In this document: positions 1-13,457 of the stretch, piece by piece
How positions within the stretch are numbered: position 1 is the stretch's first letter
How the letters are laid out: each line of letters starts with the position of its first letter
Source: IDS-8 sp040902105
GTDB taxonomy: Bacteria > Pseudomonadota > Gammaproteobacteria > Steroidobacterales > Woeseiaceae
Reading direction: 5' to 3'
Length of the DNA: 15,967 nucleotides
Assembly: GCA_040902105.1 (NCBI GenBank)
Contig: JBBDXW010000062.1
Coordinates: 1 to 15,967 of the forward strand
Made by a program: the position numbers and the translations under genes
The notes under the pieces: model-generated
Databases searched by the model: none
Seen by the model: the letters and a program-made list of their open reading frames with translations, nothing else
Told to the model about the DNA's origin: nothing

Positions 1-54
1 AATCGTCCCAACATTCACATGCGGCTTCGTTCTTTCATATTTTCCTTTCGACAT
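1..54 (-). CDS. tuf: Elongation factor Tu, N-terminal fragment (cut by window edge)
   Basis: This is the start of an EF-Tu gene; only 18 codons lie in the window. The translation MSKGKYERTKPHVNVGTI matches the highly conserved EF-Tu N-terminus, which leads into the first GTP-binding loop just past the edge. EF-Tu is the GTPase that delivers aminoacyl-tRNA to the ribosomal A site. The ATG follows the fusA stop by 35 bp, with a GGAAACGAGT stretch before it serving as a modest ribosome-binding site. No promoter is visible in that short gap, so this copy is probably the last gene of the rpsL-rpsG-fusA-tuf (str) operon, the tufA position. A second tuf copy ends at the other edge of the window. The identity is secure despite the short length; the rest of the gene cannot be assessed. 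Confidence 0.95.
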   Translation of the reverse strand, partial: MSKGKYERTKPHVNVGTI

Positions 55-89
55 ACTCGTTTCCAGTCTTATTGGGTCTTGGGGTGAAT

Positions 90-2183
90 TCAGCTCGCCT
101 TCTTCATGACGCTTTCGGCCACGTTGTTCGGCACTTCGCTGTACTTCTCGAACTCCATCGAATACGTTGCCCGGCCCTGGCTCATGGATCGAAGGTCGGT
201 GGCGTAGCCGAACATTTCCGAGAGCGGCACCTCGGCGCGAATGATCTTGCCCGCGGGCGCCTCGTCCATGCCCTGCGGCATGCCGCGCCGGCGATTGAGG
301 TCGCCCATGACGTCGCCGAAATAATCCTCGGGCGTCACGGCTTCGACTTTCATGATCGGTTCGAGCAGTACCGGACTGGCCTTTTGCGCGCCCTCCCGGA
401 ACGCCATCGAACCCGCTATCTTGAACGCCATTTCGCTCGAATCGACGTCGTGATAGGAGCCGTCGTAAATCGTCACTTTCACGTCCACAACCGGATAACC
501 GGCGATCACGCCGTTTTCCATCGCGTCCCGCACGCCCTTGTCGACCGCGCCGATGTATTCCTTCGGCACGACACCGCCGACGATTCCATTGACGAATTCG
601 TATCCCGCGCCGGCCTCCTGCGGCTCGATGCGCAGGTACACATGGCCATACTGGCCACGACCGCCGGACTGCCGGACGAACTTGCCTTCCTGTTCGACCG
701 TCTTGCGGATCGTCTCGCGATACGCCACCTGCGGCTTGCCCACGTTCGCTTCAACCTTGAATTCGCGTTTCATGCGGTCGACGATGATGTCGAGGTGCAA
801 CTCGCCCATGCCCGAGATGATGGTCTGTCCCGATTCCTCGTCCGTATGAACGCGAAACGACGGATCCTCTTTCGCCAGCTTCTGCAGGGCGATGCCCATC
901 TTCTCCTGGTCGACCTTGGTCTTCGGCTCGACCGCGACCGCGATCACCGGCTCGGGGAACTCCATTTTTTCGAGTGTAATGAGGTTCTTGGGGTCGGTCA
1001 GCGTGTCGCCGGTGGTGACGTCCTTGAGGCCCACAGCGGCGGCGATATCGCCGGCGCGTACCTCCTTGATTTCCTTGCGGTCGTTCGAATGCATCTGCAG
1101 GATACGACCAATGCGCTCGCGTTTGCTCTTGATCGGGTTGTAAATCGTATCGCCCGAATTCAGAACGCCCGAATACACCCGGAAGAACGTCAGGTTGCCG
1201 ACGAACGGGTCGGTTGCGATCTTGAACGCAAGCGCGGAGAACGGCTCGCTGTCATCGGCATGACGGAAACCATCCGATCCGTCGTCGAGTATGCCCTTGA
1301 TCGGCGGCACGTCCGCCGGTGAAGGCATGTAACGCACGACGCCGTCGAGCATCGCCTGCACGCCCTTGTTCTTGAACGCCGAACCGCACATCGTCACGAC
1401 GATTTCGCCGGACAGCGAGCGATGCCTCAGACCTTGACGAATCTCGTCGTTGCTGAGTTCACCGTCTCCCAGGAACTTTTCCAGCAGCTCTTCATTGGCT
1501 TCCGCAGCCGCCTCGACCATTTTCTCGCGCCAGCTGGCCGCTTCGGCGTGCATTTCCGCCGGAATGTCGCGAAGCTCGAACGTCATGCCCATGCTGGCAT
1601 CGTCCCAGTAAATCGCTTTCATGGTGATGAGGTCGATGACGCCGACAAAATTTTCTTCCGCACCGATCGGCAACTGAACCGGTACCGGATTGGCGCCCAA
1701 TCGGTCTCGGACCTGCTTGACAACACGCAGGAAGTTCGCCCCGGCGCGATCCATCTTGTTGACGAAGATCAGGCGCGGAACTTTGTACTTGTTGCCCTGC
1801 CGCCAGACTGTCTCGGTCTGTGGTTCGACCCCACCCACGGAACAGAGGACCGTGACGGCACCATCGAGCACACGCAGACTGCGCTCGACTTCGATTGTGA
1901 AGTCGACGTGCCCCGGCGTATCGATGATGTTGATGCGGTGTTCTTCGAACTGCTTGTCCATGCCCTTCCAGAAACAGGTGGTCGCAGCCGACGTAATCGT
2001 GATGCCGCGCTCCTGCTCCTGTTCCATCCAGTCCATGACAGCCGCGCCCTCATGCACCTCGCCCATCTTGTGCGATACACCGGTGTAAAACAGAACGCGC
2101 TCGGTGGTGGTCGTTTTGCCTGCATCAATATGGGCCATGATGCCGATATTGCGATAGCGTTCGATGGGTGTCGTGCGTGCCAC
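90..2183 (-). CDS. fusA: Elongation factor G, translocation GTPase
   Basis: EF-G (697 aa) is the cytoplasmic GTPase that drives tRNA-mRNA translocation after each peptide bond and, with ribosome recycling factor, splits post-termination ribosomes. The G-domain motifs are visible: the P-loop AHIDAGKTTTTE at residues 17-28, switch I around RGITITSAATT (59-69), DTPGHVDF at 88-95 and NKMD at 142-145. Domains II to V follow at the expected length (E. coli EF-G is 704 aa). The start is GTG, preceded by TTAAGGAATTTTTCT, which gives an AAGGA ribosome-binding site at suitable spacing; the N-terminus MARTTPIERYRNIGI fits the family exactly, so no other start is needed. It lies 36 bp after rpsG and 35 bp before tuf, the standard str-operon arrangement. 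I see no truncation or frameshift. Confidence 0.98.
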   Translation of the reverse strand: MARTTPIERYRNIGIMAHIDAGKTTTTERVLFYTGVSHKMGEVHEGAAVMDWMEQEQERGITITSAATTCFWKGMDKQFEEHRINIIDTPGHVDFTIEVERSLRVLDGAVTVLCSVGGVEPQTETVWRQGNKYKVPRLIFVNKMDRAGANFLRVVKQVRDRLGANPVPVQLPIGAEENFVGVIDLITMKAIYWDDASMGMTFELRDIPAEMHAEAASWREKMVEAAAEANEELLEKFLGDGELSNDEIRQGLRHRSLSGEIVVTMCGSAFKNKGVQAMLDGVVRYMPSPADVPPIKGILDDGSDGFRHADDSEPFSALAFKIATDPFVGNLTFFRVYSGVLNSGDTIYNPIKSKRERIGRILQMHSNDRKEIKEVRAGDIAAAVGLKDVTTGDTLTDPKNLITLEKMEFPEPVIAVAVEPKTKVDQEKMGIALQKLAKEDPSFRVHTDEESGQTIISGMGELHLDIIVDRMKREFKVEANVGKPQVAYRETIRKTVEQEGKFVRQSGGRGQYGHVYLRIEPQEAGAGYEFVNGIVGGVVPKEYIGAVDKGVRDAMENGVIAGYPVVDVKVTIYDGSYHDVDSSEMAFKIAGSMAFREGAQKASPVLLEPIMKVEAVTPEDYFGDVMGDLNRRRGMPQGMDEAPAGKIIRAEVPLSEMFGYATDLRSMSQGRATYSMEFEKYSEVPNNVAESVMKKAS

Positions 2184-2219
2184 AGAAAAATTCCTTAATC
2201 AATTCCAGTCAGGAAGCGC

Positions 2220-2699
2220 TTACCAGCGGTAGTGGGAGAAAGCCTTGTTTGCTTCTGCCATGCGGTGCGTGTCTTCCTTCTTTTTCACGGCCGTGCCGCG
2301 ATTGTCGGCTGCATCCATCAGTTCATGAGCGAGCCTGAAAGCCATTGATTTCTCGCTGCGGTTGCGCGCGGCATCGATCAACCAGCGCATCGCAAGCGTC
2401 TGGCGCCGGGCCGGCCGCACTTCCACGGGCACCTGGTAGGTTGCGCCGCCGACTCGTCGCGATTTGACCTCGACCGCCGGCTTGACGTTCTCAAGAGCCT
2501 GCTCCAGCAGTTCCAGTGCCTTCTCGTCGCTGTGCGTCTGGCGTTCCGATATCCGGTCCAGCGCACCGTAAATTATCCGCTCCGCGACCGACTTCTTGCC
2601 GTCGTTCATGATCATGTTCATGAACTTGGCCAACAGGTCGCTGCTGAATTTCGGGTCCGGCAGGATCGTGCGTTTTGGAGCCTGGCTTCTTCGTGACAT
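2220..2699 (-). CDS. rpsG: 30S ribosomal protein S7
   Basis: S7 (159 aa) nucleates assembly of the 30S head by binding the 3' major domain of 16S rRNA and contacts E-site tRNA and mRNA. The family signature near residues 15-35 (DPKFSSDLLAKFMNMIM) and the motif KSRRVGGATYQVPVEV at 79-94 are intact, and the Arg/Lys-rich N-terminus (MSRRSQAPKR) is typical. The length matches the short form of S7 rather than the 179-residue E. coli K-12 form. The ATG has only a weak purine-rich ribosome-binding site (AAGAGACGAAACAG), which would fit translational coupling to rpsL upstream. In E. coli S7 represses its own operon by binding the rpsL-rpsG spacer; the 138-bp spacer here contains hairpins that could play that part, but this is inference. 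Confidence 0.98.
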   Translation of the reverse strand: MSRRSQAPKRTILPDPKFSSDLLAKFMNMIMNDGKKSVAERIIYGALDRISERQTHSDEKALELLEQALENVKPAVEVKSRRVGGATYQVPVEVRPARRQTLAMRWLIDAARNRSEKSMAFRLAHELMDAADNRGTAVKKKEDTHRMAEANKAFSHYRW

Positions 2700-2726
2700 C
2701 TGTTTCGTCTCTTATGGCCCGGACCG

Positions 2727-2740
2727 TGAAGTCGCCTTCA
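2727..2740 (-). promoter_or_regulatory. GNRA-type hairpin just upstream of rpsG
   Basis: On the transcript this reads TGAAG-GCGA-CTTCA, a perfect 5-bp stem closed by a GCGA tetraloop of the GNRA class, ending 27 nt before the rpsG start codon. Flanking GC-rich sequence (2717-2726 and 2741-2750) could extend it imperfectly. It sits where the S7 autoregulatory site lies in the E. coli str mRNA. That it binds S7 is inference; it could be incidental. Confidence 0.35.
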
Positions 2741-2804
2741 GCCGGCCCGGAACGCGGTGAATCAGGAGTTCGGACAGTTCAATAATTTGATCGACAATCT
2801 TTGG

Positions 2805-2829
2805 ATGGTCCCATGTCTTAATGGACCAT
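2805..2829 (-). promoter_or_regulatory. Hairpin immediately after rpsL in the rpsL-rpsG spacer
   Basis: The arms ATGGTCC and GGACCAT form a perfect 7-bp stem around an 11-nt loop. The stem starts about 8 nt after the rpsL stop codon. No T-run follows it in the direction of transcription, so it is not a classical intrinsic terminator. The position is consistent with a translational coupling or S7-responsive element, or with an mRNA processing or stability structure. Confidence 0.4.
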
Positions 2830-2837
2830 TCGCCCGG

Positions 2838-3209
2838 TTATTTGGGTCTCTTCGCACCGTACTTGGAGCGGCCCTGCCTGCGATCGCCGACGCCGGCGCA
2901 ATCCAGTGTGCCGCGTATCGTGTGATAGCGGACGCCGGGCAGATCCTTTACACGGCCGCCGCGAATCAGGACCACCGAGTGCTCCTGCAGATTGTGTCCT
3001 TCCCCACCGATGTAACTGGTGACTTCGAACCCGTTCGTCAACCGCACGCGCGCGACCTTGCGCATCGCGGAGTTCGGCTTCTTCGGGGTCGTCGTGTAGA
3101 CACGAGTGCACACGCCGCGCTTTTGCGGGCTCCCCTCCAGGGCTGGCACTGCGCTTTTGGCACGCTTCAGCGAGCGCGGATTCCGTACTAGTTGATTGGT
3201 TGTGGCCAT
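2838..3209 (-). CDS. rpsL: 30S ribosomal protein S12
   Basis: S12 (123 aa) sits at the decoding centre of the 30S subunit and influences tRNA selection accuracy. Nearly the whole protein matches the family, including QKRGVCTRVYTTTPKKPNSA at 29-48 and GGRVKDLPGVRYHT at 84-97. Lys43 and Lys88, the positions most often changed in streptomycin-resistant mutants, are both wild type. The ATG is preceded by TGAGAGAAAAAGGCCA, giving a close AAGG or a more distant GAGAG ribosome-binding site. It is the first gene of the str group and lies 369 bp downstream of rpoC. That gap carries a strong-looking promoter, so the str genes can be transcribed independently of the rpoBC operon. Confidence 0.99.
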   Translation of the reverse strand: MATTNQLVRNPRSLKRAKSAVPALEGSPQKRGVCTRVYTTTPKKPNSAMRKVARVRLTNGFEVTSYIGGEGHNLQEHSVVLIRGGRVKDLPGVRYHTIRGTLDCAGVGDRRQGRSKYGAKRPK

Positions 3210-3238
3210 TGGCCTTTTTCTCTCAGGTCTTCAAGTAC

Positions 3239-3252
3239 CAATTAAAAAATTG
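3239..3252 (-). repeat. AT-rich inverted repeat in the rpsL leader
   Basis: CAATT-TTTT-AATTG on the transcript is a perfect 5-bp stem with a T4 loop, 29 nt upstream of the rpsL ATG. It is thermodynamically weak. It may simply reflect an AT-rich, unstructured translation-initiation region. Confidence 0.25.
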
Positions 3253-3292
3253 CGCACCGAATGATACGCGCACACCCGCTTGCCGAACCCTG

Positions 3293-3315
3293 GTACGATT
3301 CGACTCGTACGATTC
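3293..3315. repeat. Direct repeat of GTACGATTC in the rpsL leader
   Basis: GTACGATTC occurs at 3293-3301 and again at 3307-3315, a 14-bp period. The interval also contains the self-complementary TCGTACGA. The repeat lies downstream of both candidate promoters, so it would be in the 5' untranslated RNA of rpsL. The function is unknown. Confidence 0.4.
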
Positions 3316-3366
3316 AGCTGGCGGGTTCGACGGAGGCGACAGGCAAGCTCTTAATTTATCGAGCTT

Positions 3367-3395
3367 TTTACCGCATTCTCGTCTTCGATTGTCAA
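3367..3395 (-). promoter_or_regulatory. Candidate second promoter (P2) for the str genes
   Basis: A perfect TTGACA box (3390-3395) is followed after 17 bp by GGTAAA (3367-3372), or after 19 bp by TAAAAA (3365-3370). The -35 box matches consensus but either -10 is mediocre. It lies about 65 bp downstream of the stronger P1 box and shares the context GGCTTGACA or GGGCTTGACA with it, so it may be a tandem promoter or a decayed duplicate. Confidence 0.4.
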
Positions 3396-3431
3396 GCCCG
3401 TTCGGGGCAGGCCCGTCAGGCAAGGGCGGGC

Positions 3432-3461
3432 ATTGTATGGATGCCCCGCCGTGAGTGTCAA
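3432..3461 (-). promoter_or_regulatory. Sigma70-type promoter (P1) for rpsL-rpsG-fusA-tuf
   Basis: TTGACA (3456-3461) is separated by 18 bp from TACAAT (3432-3437), five of six bases of the -10 consensus. Transcription would begin near 3425, leaving a leader of about 215 nt before rpsL. The GC-rich bases after the -10 (GCCCGCCC) could act as a discriminator of the kind seen at stringently controlled ribosomal promoters; that is inference. This is the best promoter match I found in the window. Confidence 0.75.
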
Positions 3462-3462
3462 G

Positions 3463-3480
3463 CCGGCGCCGAAGCGCCGG
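3463..3480 (-). terminator. Very stable UUCG hairpin abutting the P1 -35 box; possible rpoC transcript end
   Basis: The transcript strand reads CCGGCGC-TTCG-GCGCCGG, a perfect 7-bp all-GC stem closed by the exceptionally stable C(UUCG)G tetraloop. It lies about 100 nt after the rpoC stop. The following bases are CTTGACAC, with no U-tract, so intrinsic termination would be inefficient at best. It could instead protect the rpoBC mRNA 3' end from exonucleases. It ends one base before the P1 -35 hexamer. Confidence 0.45.
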
Positions 3481-3490
3481 AAGACGGCCG

Positions 3491-3517
3491 ACCGGGTGTG
3501 GAATGGCCACCGGGTGT
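3491..3517. repeat. Direct repeat ACCGGGTGT upstream of P1
   Basis: ACCGGGTGT occurs at 3491-3499 and 3509-3517, two perfect 9-bp copies with an 18-bp period. The nearer copy is about 30 bp upstream of the P1 -35 box, a position used by activators or repressors. No known regulator motif is recognised. Confidence 0.5.
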
Positions 3518-3535
3518 CCGTGCTGGGCAGCACGG
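3518..3535 (-). terminator. Hairpin shortly after rpoC
   Basis: CCGTGCTG and CAGCACGG form an 8-bp perfect inverted repeat with a 2-nt spacer, in practice a 7-bp stem with a GCCC loop. It starts 43 nt beyond the rpoC stop codon. No T-run follows (next bases ACACCCGG), so it is a weak terminator candidate or an mRNA 3' stability element. Confidence 0.4.
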
Positions 3536-3578
3536 CGCACTCGGGGTTTTCCCGTTGCCGGTCCTGCTCATGGGTCAA

Positions 3579-11977
<8,399 letters not shown>

Positions 11978-12023
11978 TCGGGATTACCCTCGCTTGGGAA
12001 CGCAAAACATACGGGCACGAACA

Positions 12024-12058
12024 GGCAGCCATGCGGAGGTTTTCATCCGCCGGCTGCC
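12024..12058 (-). promoter_or_regulatory. Two-tier hairpin upstream of rpoB
   Basis: GGCAGCC (12024-12030) pairs with GGCTGCC (12052-12058), and inside it GCGGA (12033-12037) pairs with TCCGC (12046-12050), separated by a small asymmetric internal loop. The whole forms about 12 bp with an 8-nt apical loop. It lies 46 nt upstream of the rpoB ATG and no U-run follows it. In E. coli the rplL-rpoB spacer has an attenuator and an RNase III cleavage site; this long stem is the best candidate here for an RNase III substrate, by position only. Confidence 0.5.
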
Positions 12059-12119
12059 TTTCCTGCTGTGGGACGCCGGGTTACCGCTCTGATGAGGTCC
12101 ATCCTGGACTTTGCAAAGC

Positions 12120-12151
12120 GCGGACCGGGGTCCCGCATCATGAGGTGATGC
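12120..12151 (-). promoter_or_regulatory. Tandem hairpins after rplL, candidate attenuator
   Basis: Immediately after rplL the transcript has GCATCA-CCTCA-TGATGC (12146-12151 with 12135-12140), a perfect 6-bp stem with a 5-nt loop. A second GC-rich stem with one bulge (12120-12135) abuts and just touches it. The second stem is followed by GCTTTGC rather than a U-tract. This is the location of the partial terminator that lowers rpoBC expression relative to rplJL in E. coli. Function is inferred from position. Confidence 0.4.
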
Positions 12152-12174
12152 TTCAATCTTTACTACTTGAGCGT

Positions 12175-12558
12175 CTACTTGAGTTCTACGCTGGCGCCGG
12201 CTTCTTCAAGCGTCTTCTTGAAGTTTTCGGCGTCGGCTTTCGATGCGCCTTCCTTGATCACCGACGGCGCGCCTTCGACCGCGTCCTTGGCTTCTTTCAG
12301 ACCCAGGCCGGTGATGGTGCGGACCGCTTTGATGACGGCGACCTTGTTGGCGCCGAAGCTGGTCATGACCACATCGAATTCGGTCTTTTCTTCCTGAGCG
12401 GCCGCAGCCTCCCCGGCGCCCGGGCCCGCAGCGGCTACCGCAACCGGCGCAGCGGCGGATACGCCCCACTCTTCCTCAAGCATTTTGACGAGTTCGACGA
12501 CTTCCATGATCGGTTTTGCGCTCAATTCCTTGAGCAGCTCTACGTTAGACAGTGTCAT
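12175..12558 (-). CDS. rplL: 50S ribosomal protein L7/L12
   Basis: L7/L12 (127 aa) is the multicopy, flexible stalk protein that recruits EF-Tu, EF-G, IF2 and RF3 and stimulates their GTPase activity. It shows the three expected parts: an N-terminal dimerisation domain (about 1-32, which binds L10), an Ala/Gly/Pro hinge (33-57, VSAAAPVAVAAAGPGAGEAAAA) and a C-terminal factor-binding domain (58-127) with NKVAVIKAVRTITGLGLKEA at 71-90. The hinge makes it slightly longer than the E. coli protein (121 aa). I chose the ATG at 12558 because GAGGGAAATTGAA precedes it; an upstream in-frame TTG at 12573 would overlap that ribosome-binding site. It follows rplJ by 93 bp. Confidence 0.98.
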   Translation of the reverse strand: MTLSNVELLKELSAKPIMEVVELVKMLEEEWGVSAAAPVAVAAAGPGAGEAAAAQEEKTEFDVVMTSFGANKVAVIKAVRTITGLGLKEAKDAVEGAPSVIKEGASKADAENFKKTLEEAGASVELK

Positions 12559-12651
12559 TTCAATTTCCCTCAATTTATTTCTGAATCAGATACAAAAATT
12601 TCAACAAGACCAGTGCAGCGACCATTGTCCATCGCCGGCAGCAAGCGGATC

Positions 12652-13179
12652 CTATGCCGCCTGCTCCTCGCTCGCGCGCGCCGCCAGGGCGCGTGCAAGC
12701 ATCGCGGGCGGCTCGGCCAGCGTTCGCGCCAACTTTGTCATCGGCGCAATCATCAGCCTGAGCAGCATCGCGCGCGCCTGATCGAGCGTGGGCAGTTCCG
12801 CCAGTTTCGCCAGATCGCTTGCTGGCAATAACCGCCCGCCGGCAGACAGCGAGATTGCTTTCAGGGCTTCGTGCTGCTTGGCAAAACTCTGGATTATCCT
12901 GGCAGCTGCGCCCGGATCGTCTTTTGCAAACGCGAGCAGGATCGGCCCTTTGAGTGTGTCTTTCATACACTCGAACTCGGTGCCTTCAACGGCCCGGCGT
13001 GCCAGCGTGTTCTTGACCACACGCAGGTATACGCCGGCATTACGCGCTTCCTTGCGCAATGCCGTCATTTCTGCGACAGACAACCCTCGATATTCCGCTG
13101 CAACCGCGGAGAGAGAGTCACCTGCGACCGCGTTTACCTCTTTGACAAAAACCTTCTTGTCGTCGAGTCTTAGTGCCAT
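12652..13179 (-). CDS. rplJ: 50S ribosomal protein L10
   Basis: L10 (175 aa; E. coli 165) anchors the L7/L12 dimers to 23S rRNA at the base of the stalk. The N-terminal RNA-binding domain contains the conserved stretch RKEARNAGVYLRVVKNTLAR (42-61), with GTEFECMKDTLKGPILLAFA following. The Ala/Leu-rich C-terminal helix (about 135-170) is the docking platform for L7/L12. The reading frame stays open 54 codons upstream, but the ATG at 13179 is preferred: it has AGGAGA six bases upstream and gives the family N-terminus MALRLDDKK. In E. coli the L10-L7/L12 complex represses translation of its own mRNA through a structured leader; a 278-nt spacer with several stable hairpins occupies the equivalent place here. 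Confidence 0.97.
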   Translation of the reverse strand: MALRLDDKKVFVKEVNAVAGDSLSAVAAEYRGLSVAEMTALRKEARNAGVYLRVVKNTLARRAVEGTEFECMKDTLKGPILLAFAKDDPGAAARIIQSFAKQHEALKAISLSAGGRLLPASDLAKLAELPTLDQARAMLLRLMIAPMTKLARTLAEPPAMLARALAARASEEQAA

Positions 13180-13457
13180 GAATTTCTCCTGGCTTAACGC
13201 CACACATGGGCAGAATCGTTCTCTGCCTGGTTTCCAGGCGATCACCGGATCCGAAAATCCGCATGAATCACCCTTCTGGACGGTGACTTTCGCCAGATCG
13301 TTCTGACTCAGGTAACACCATCTGCGTAGGCCGCATCGCAATTAAGACCGGCCTTTCAGCCAATCGCCTACGGTCTTTGACGCGGACCGGAAAAATACCG
13401 GTCCGATTTCCCGCGCCGGCCGTTGTCAAACGCAAGGCCCGCGCGGCAAAACTTTGA
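13180..13457 (-). promoter_or_regulatory. Structured rplJ leader, candidate L10-L12 autoregulatory RNA
   Basis: The 278-nt rplA-rplJ spacer contains multiple perfect stems. In transcription order: CGGACCGG/CCGGTCCG (13383-13405); AAGACCG/CGGTCTT (13371-13377 with 13344-13350), which competes with CGTAGGC/GCCTACG (13366-13372 with 13325-13331); CAGA-ACGA-TCTG (13294-13305); GCCTGG/CCAGGC (13225-13239), which competes with GGCAGA/TCTGCC (13209-13227). The rplJ ribosome-binding site follows. The position and layout resemble the ribosomal protein L10 leader family known from E. coli and B. subtilis, but I have not matched its consensus. Confidence 0.6.
13383..13405 (-). terminator. Strong hairpin after rplA
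   Basis: CGGACCGG-TATTTTT-CCGGTCCG is a perfect 8-bp GC-rich stem with a T-rich 7-nt loop, about 52 nt downstream of the rplA stop. The bases after it (CGTCAAAG) are not U-rich, so it is not a full intrinsic terminator. It may stabilise the 3' end of the rplK-rplA message, attenuate read-through into rplJ, or form the first stem of the L10 leader. Confidence 0.45.

Larger units (their letters stand above)
3210..3578 (-). other. rpoC-rpsL intergenic region (369 bp)
   Basis: This is the only stretch over 300 bp without a gene. In transcription order it holds an 8-bp hairpin (3535-3518), a 9-bp direct repeat (3509-3517 and 3491-3499), a UUCG-loop hairpin (3480-3463), a near-consensus sigma70 promoter (3461-3432), a second TTGACA box (3395-3390), an inverted repeat of AAGCTC (3345-3350 with 3361-3366), a direct repeat GTACGATTC (3293-3301 and 3307-3315) and an AT-rich hairpin (3239-3252). 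Short open frames across it lack ribosome-binding sites and family resemblance. I read it as the boundary between the rpoBC and str transcription units. Confidence 0.7.

Noticed and set aside
72..1322. A 416-codon open frame on the plus strand, antisense to fusA
   Set aside because: Fully overlaps a certain gene, with shadow-like composition and no family resemblance. Several similar plus-strand frames opposite rpoC, rpoB and fusA were dropped for the same reason.
3261..3266. TATCAT (minus strand) as a third promoter -10 near rpsL
   Set aside because: Good -10 match but no acceptable -35 at the right distance and no extended -10 TG.
3223..3540. Open frames on both strands in the rpoC-rpsL gap
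   Set aside because: No ribosome-binding sites, no family similarity, and they run over promoter and hairpin sequences.
12559..12573. Alternative TTG start five codons upstream in rplL
   Set aside because: It overlaps the GAGGG ribosome-binding site of the standard start and adds residues not seen in the family.
13180..13341. In-frame 54-codon N-terminal extension of rplJ
   Set aside because: L10 proteins begin at MALRLDD-like sequences, a good ribosome-binding site stands before 13179, and the upstream part is the structured leader.
13417..13439. TTGACA box (13434-13439) at the start of the rplA-rplJ spacer as an rplJ promoter
   Set aside because: The -35 is perfect but nothing resembling a -10 occurs at 16-19 bp; the bases there are TCGGAC. 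Not listed as a promoter.
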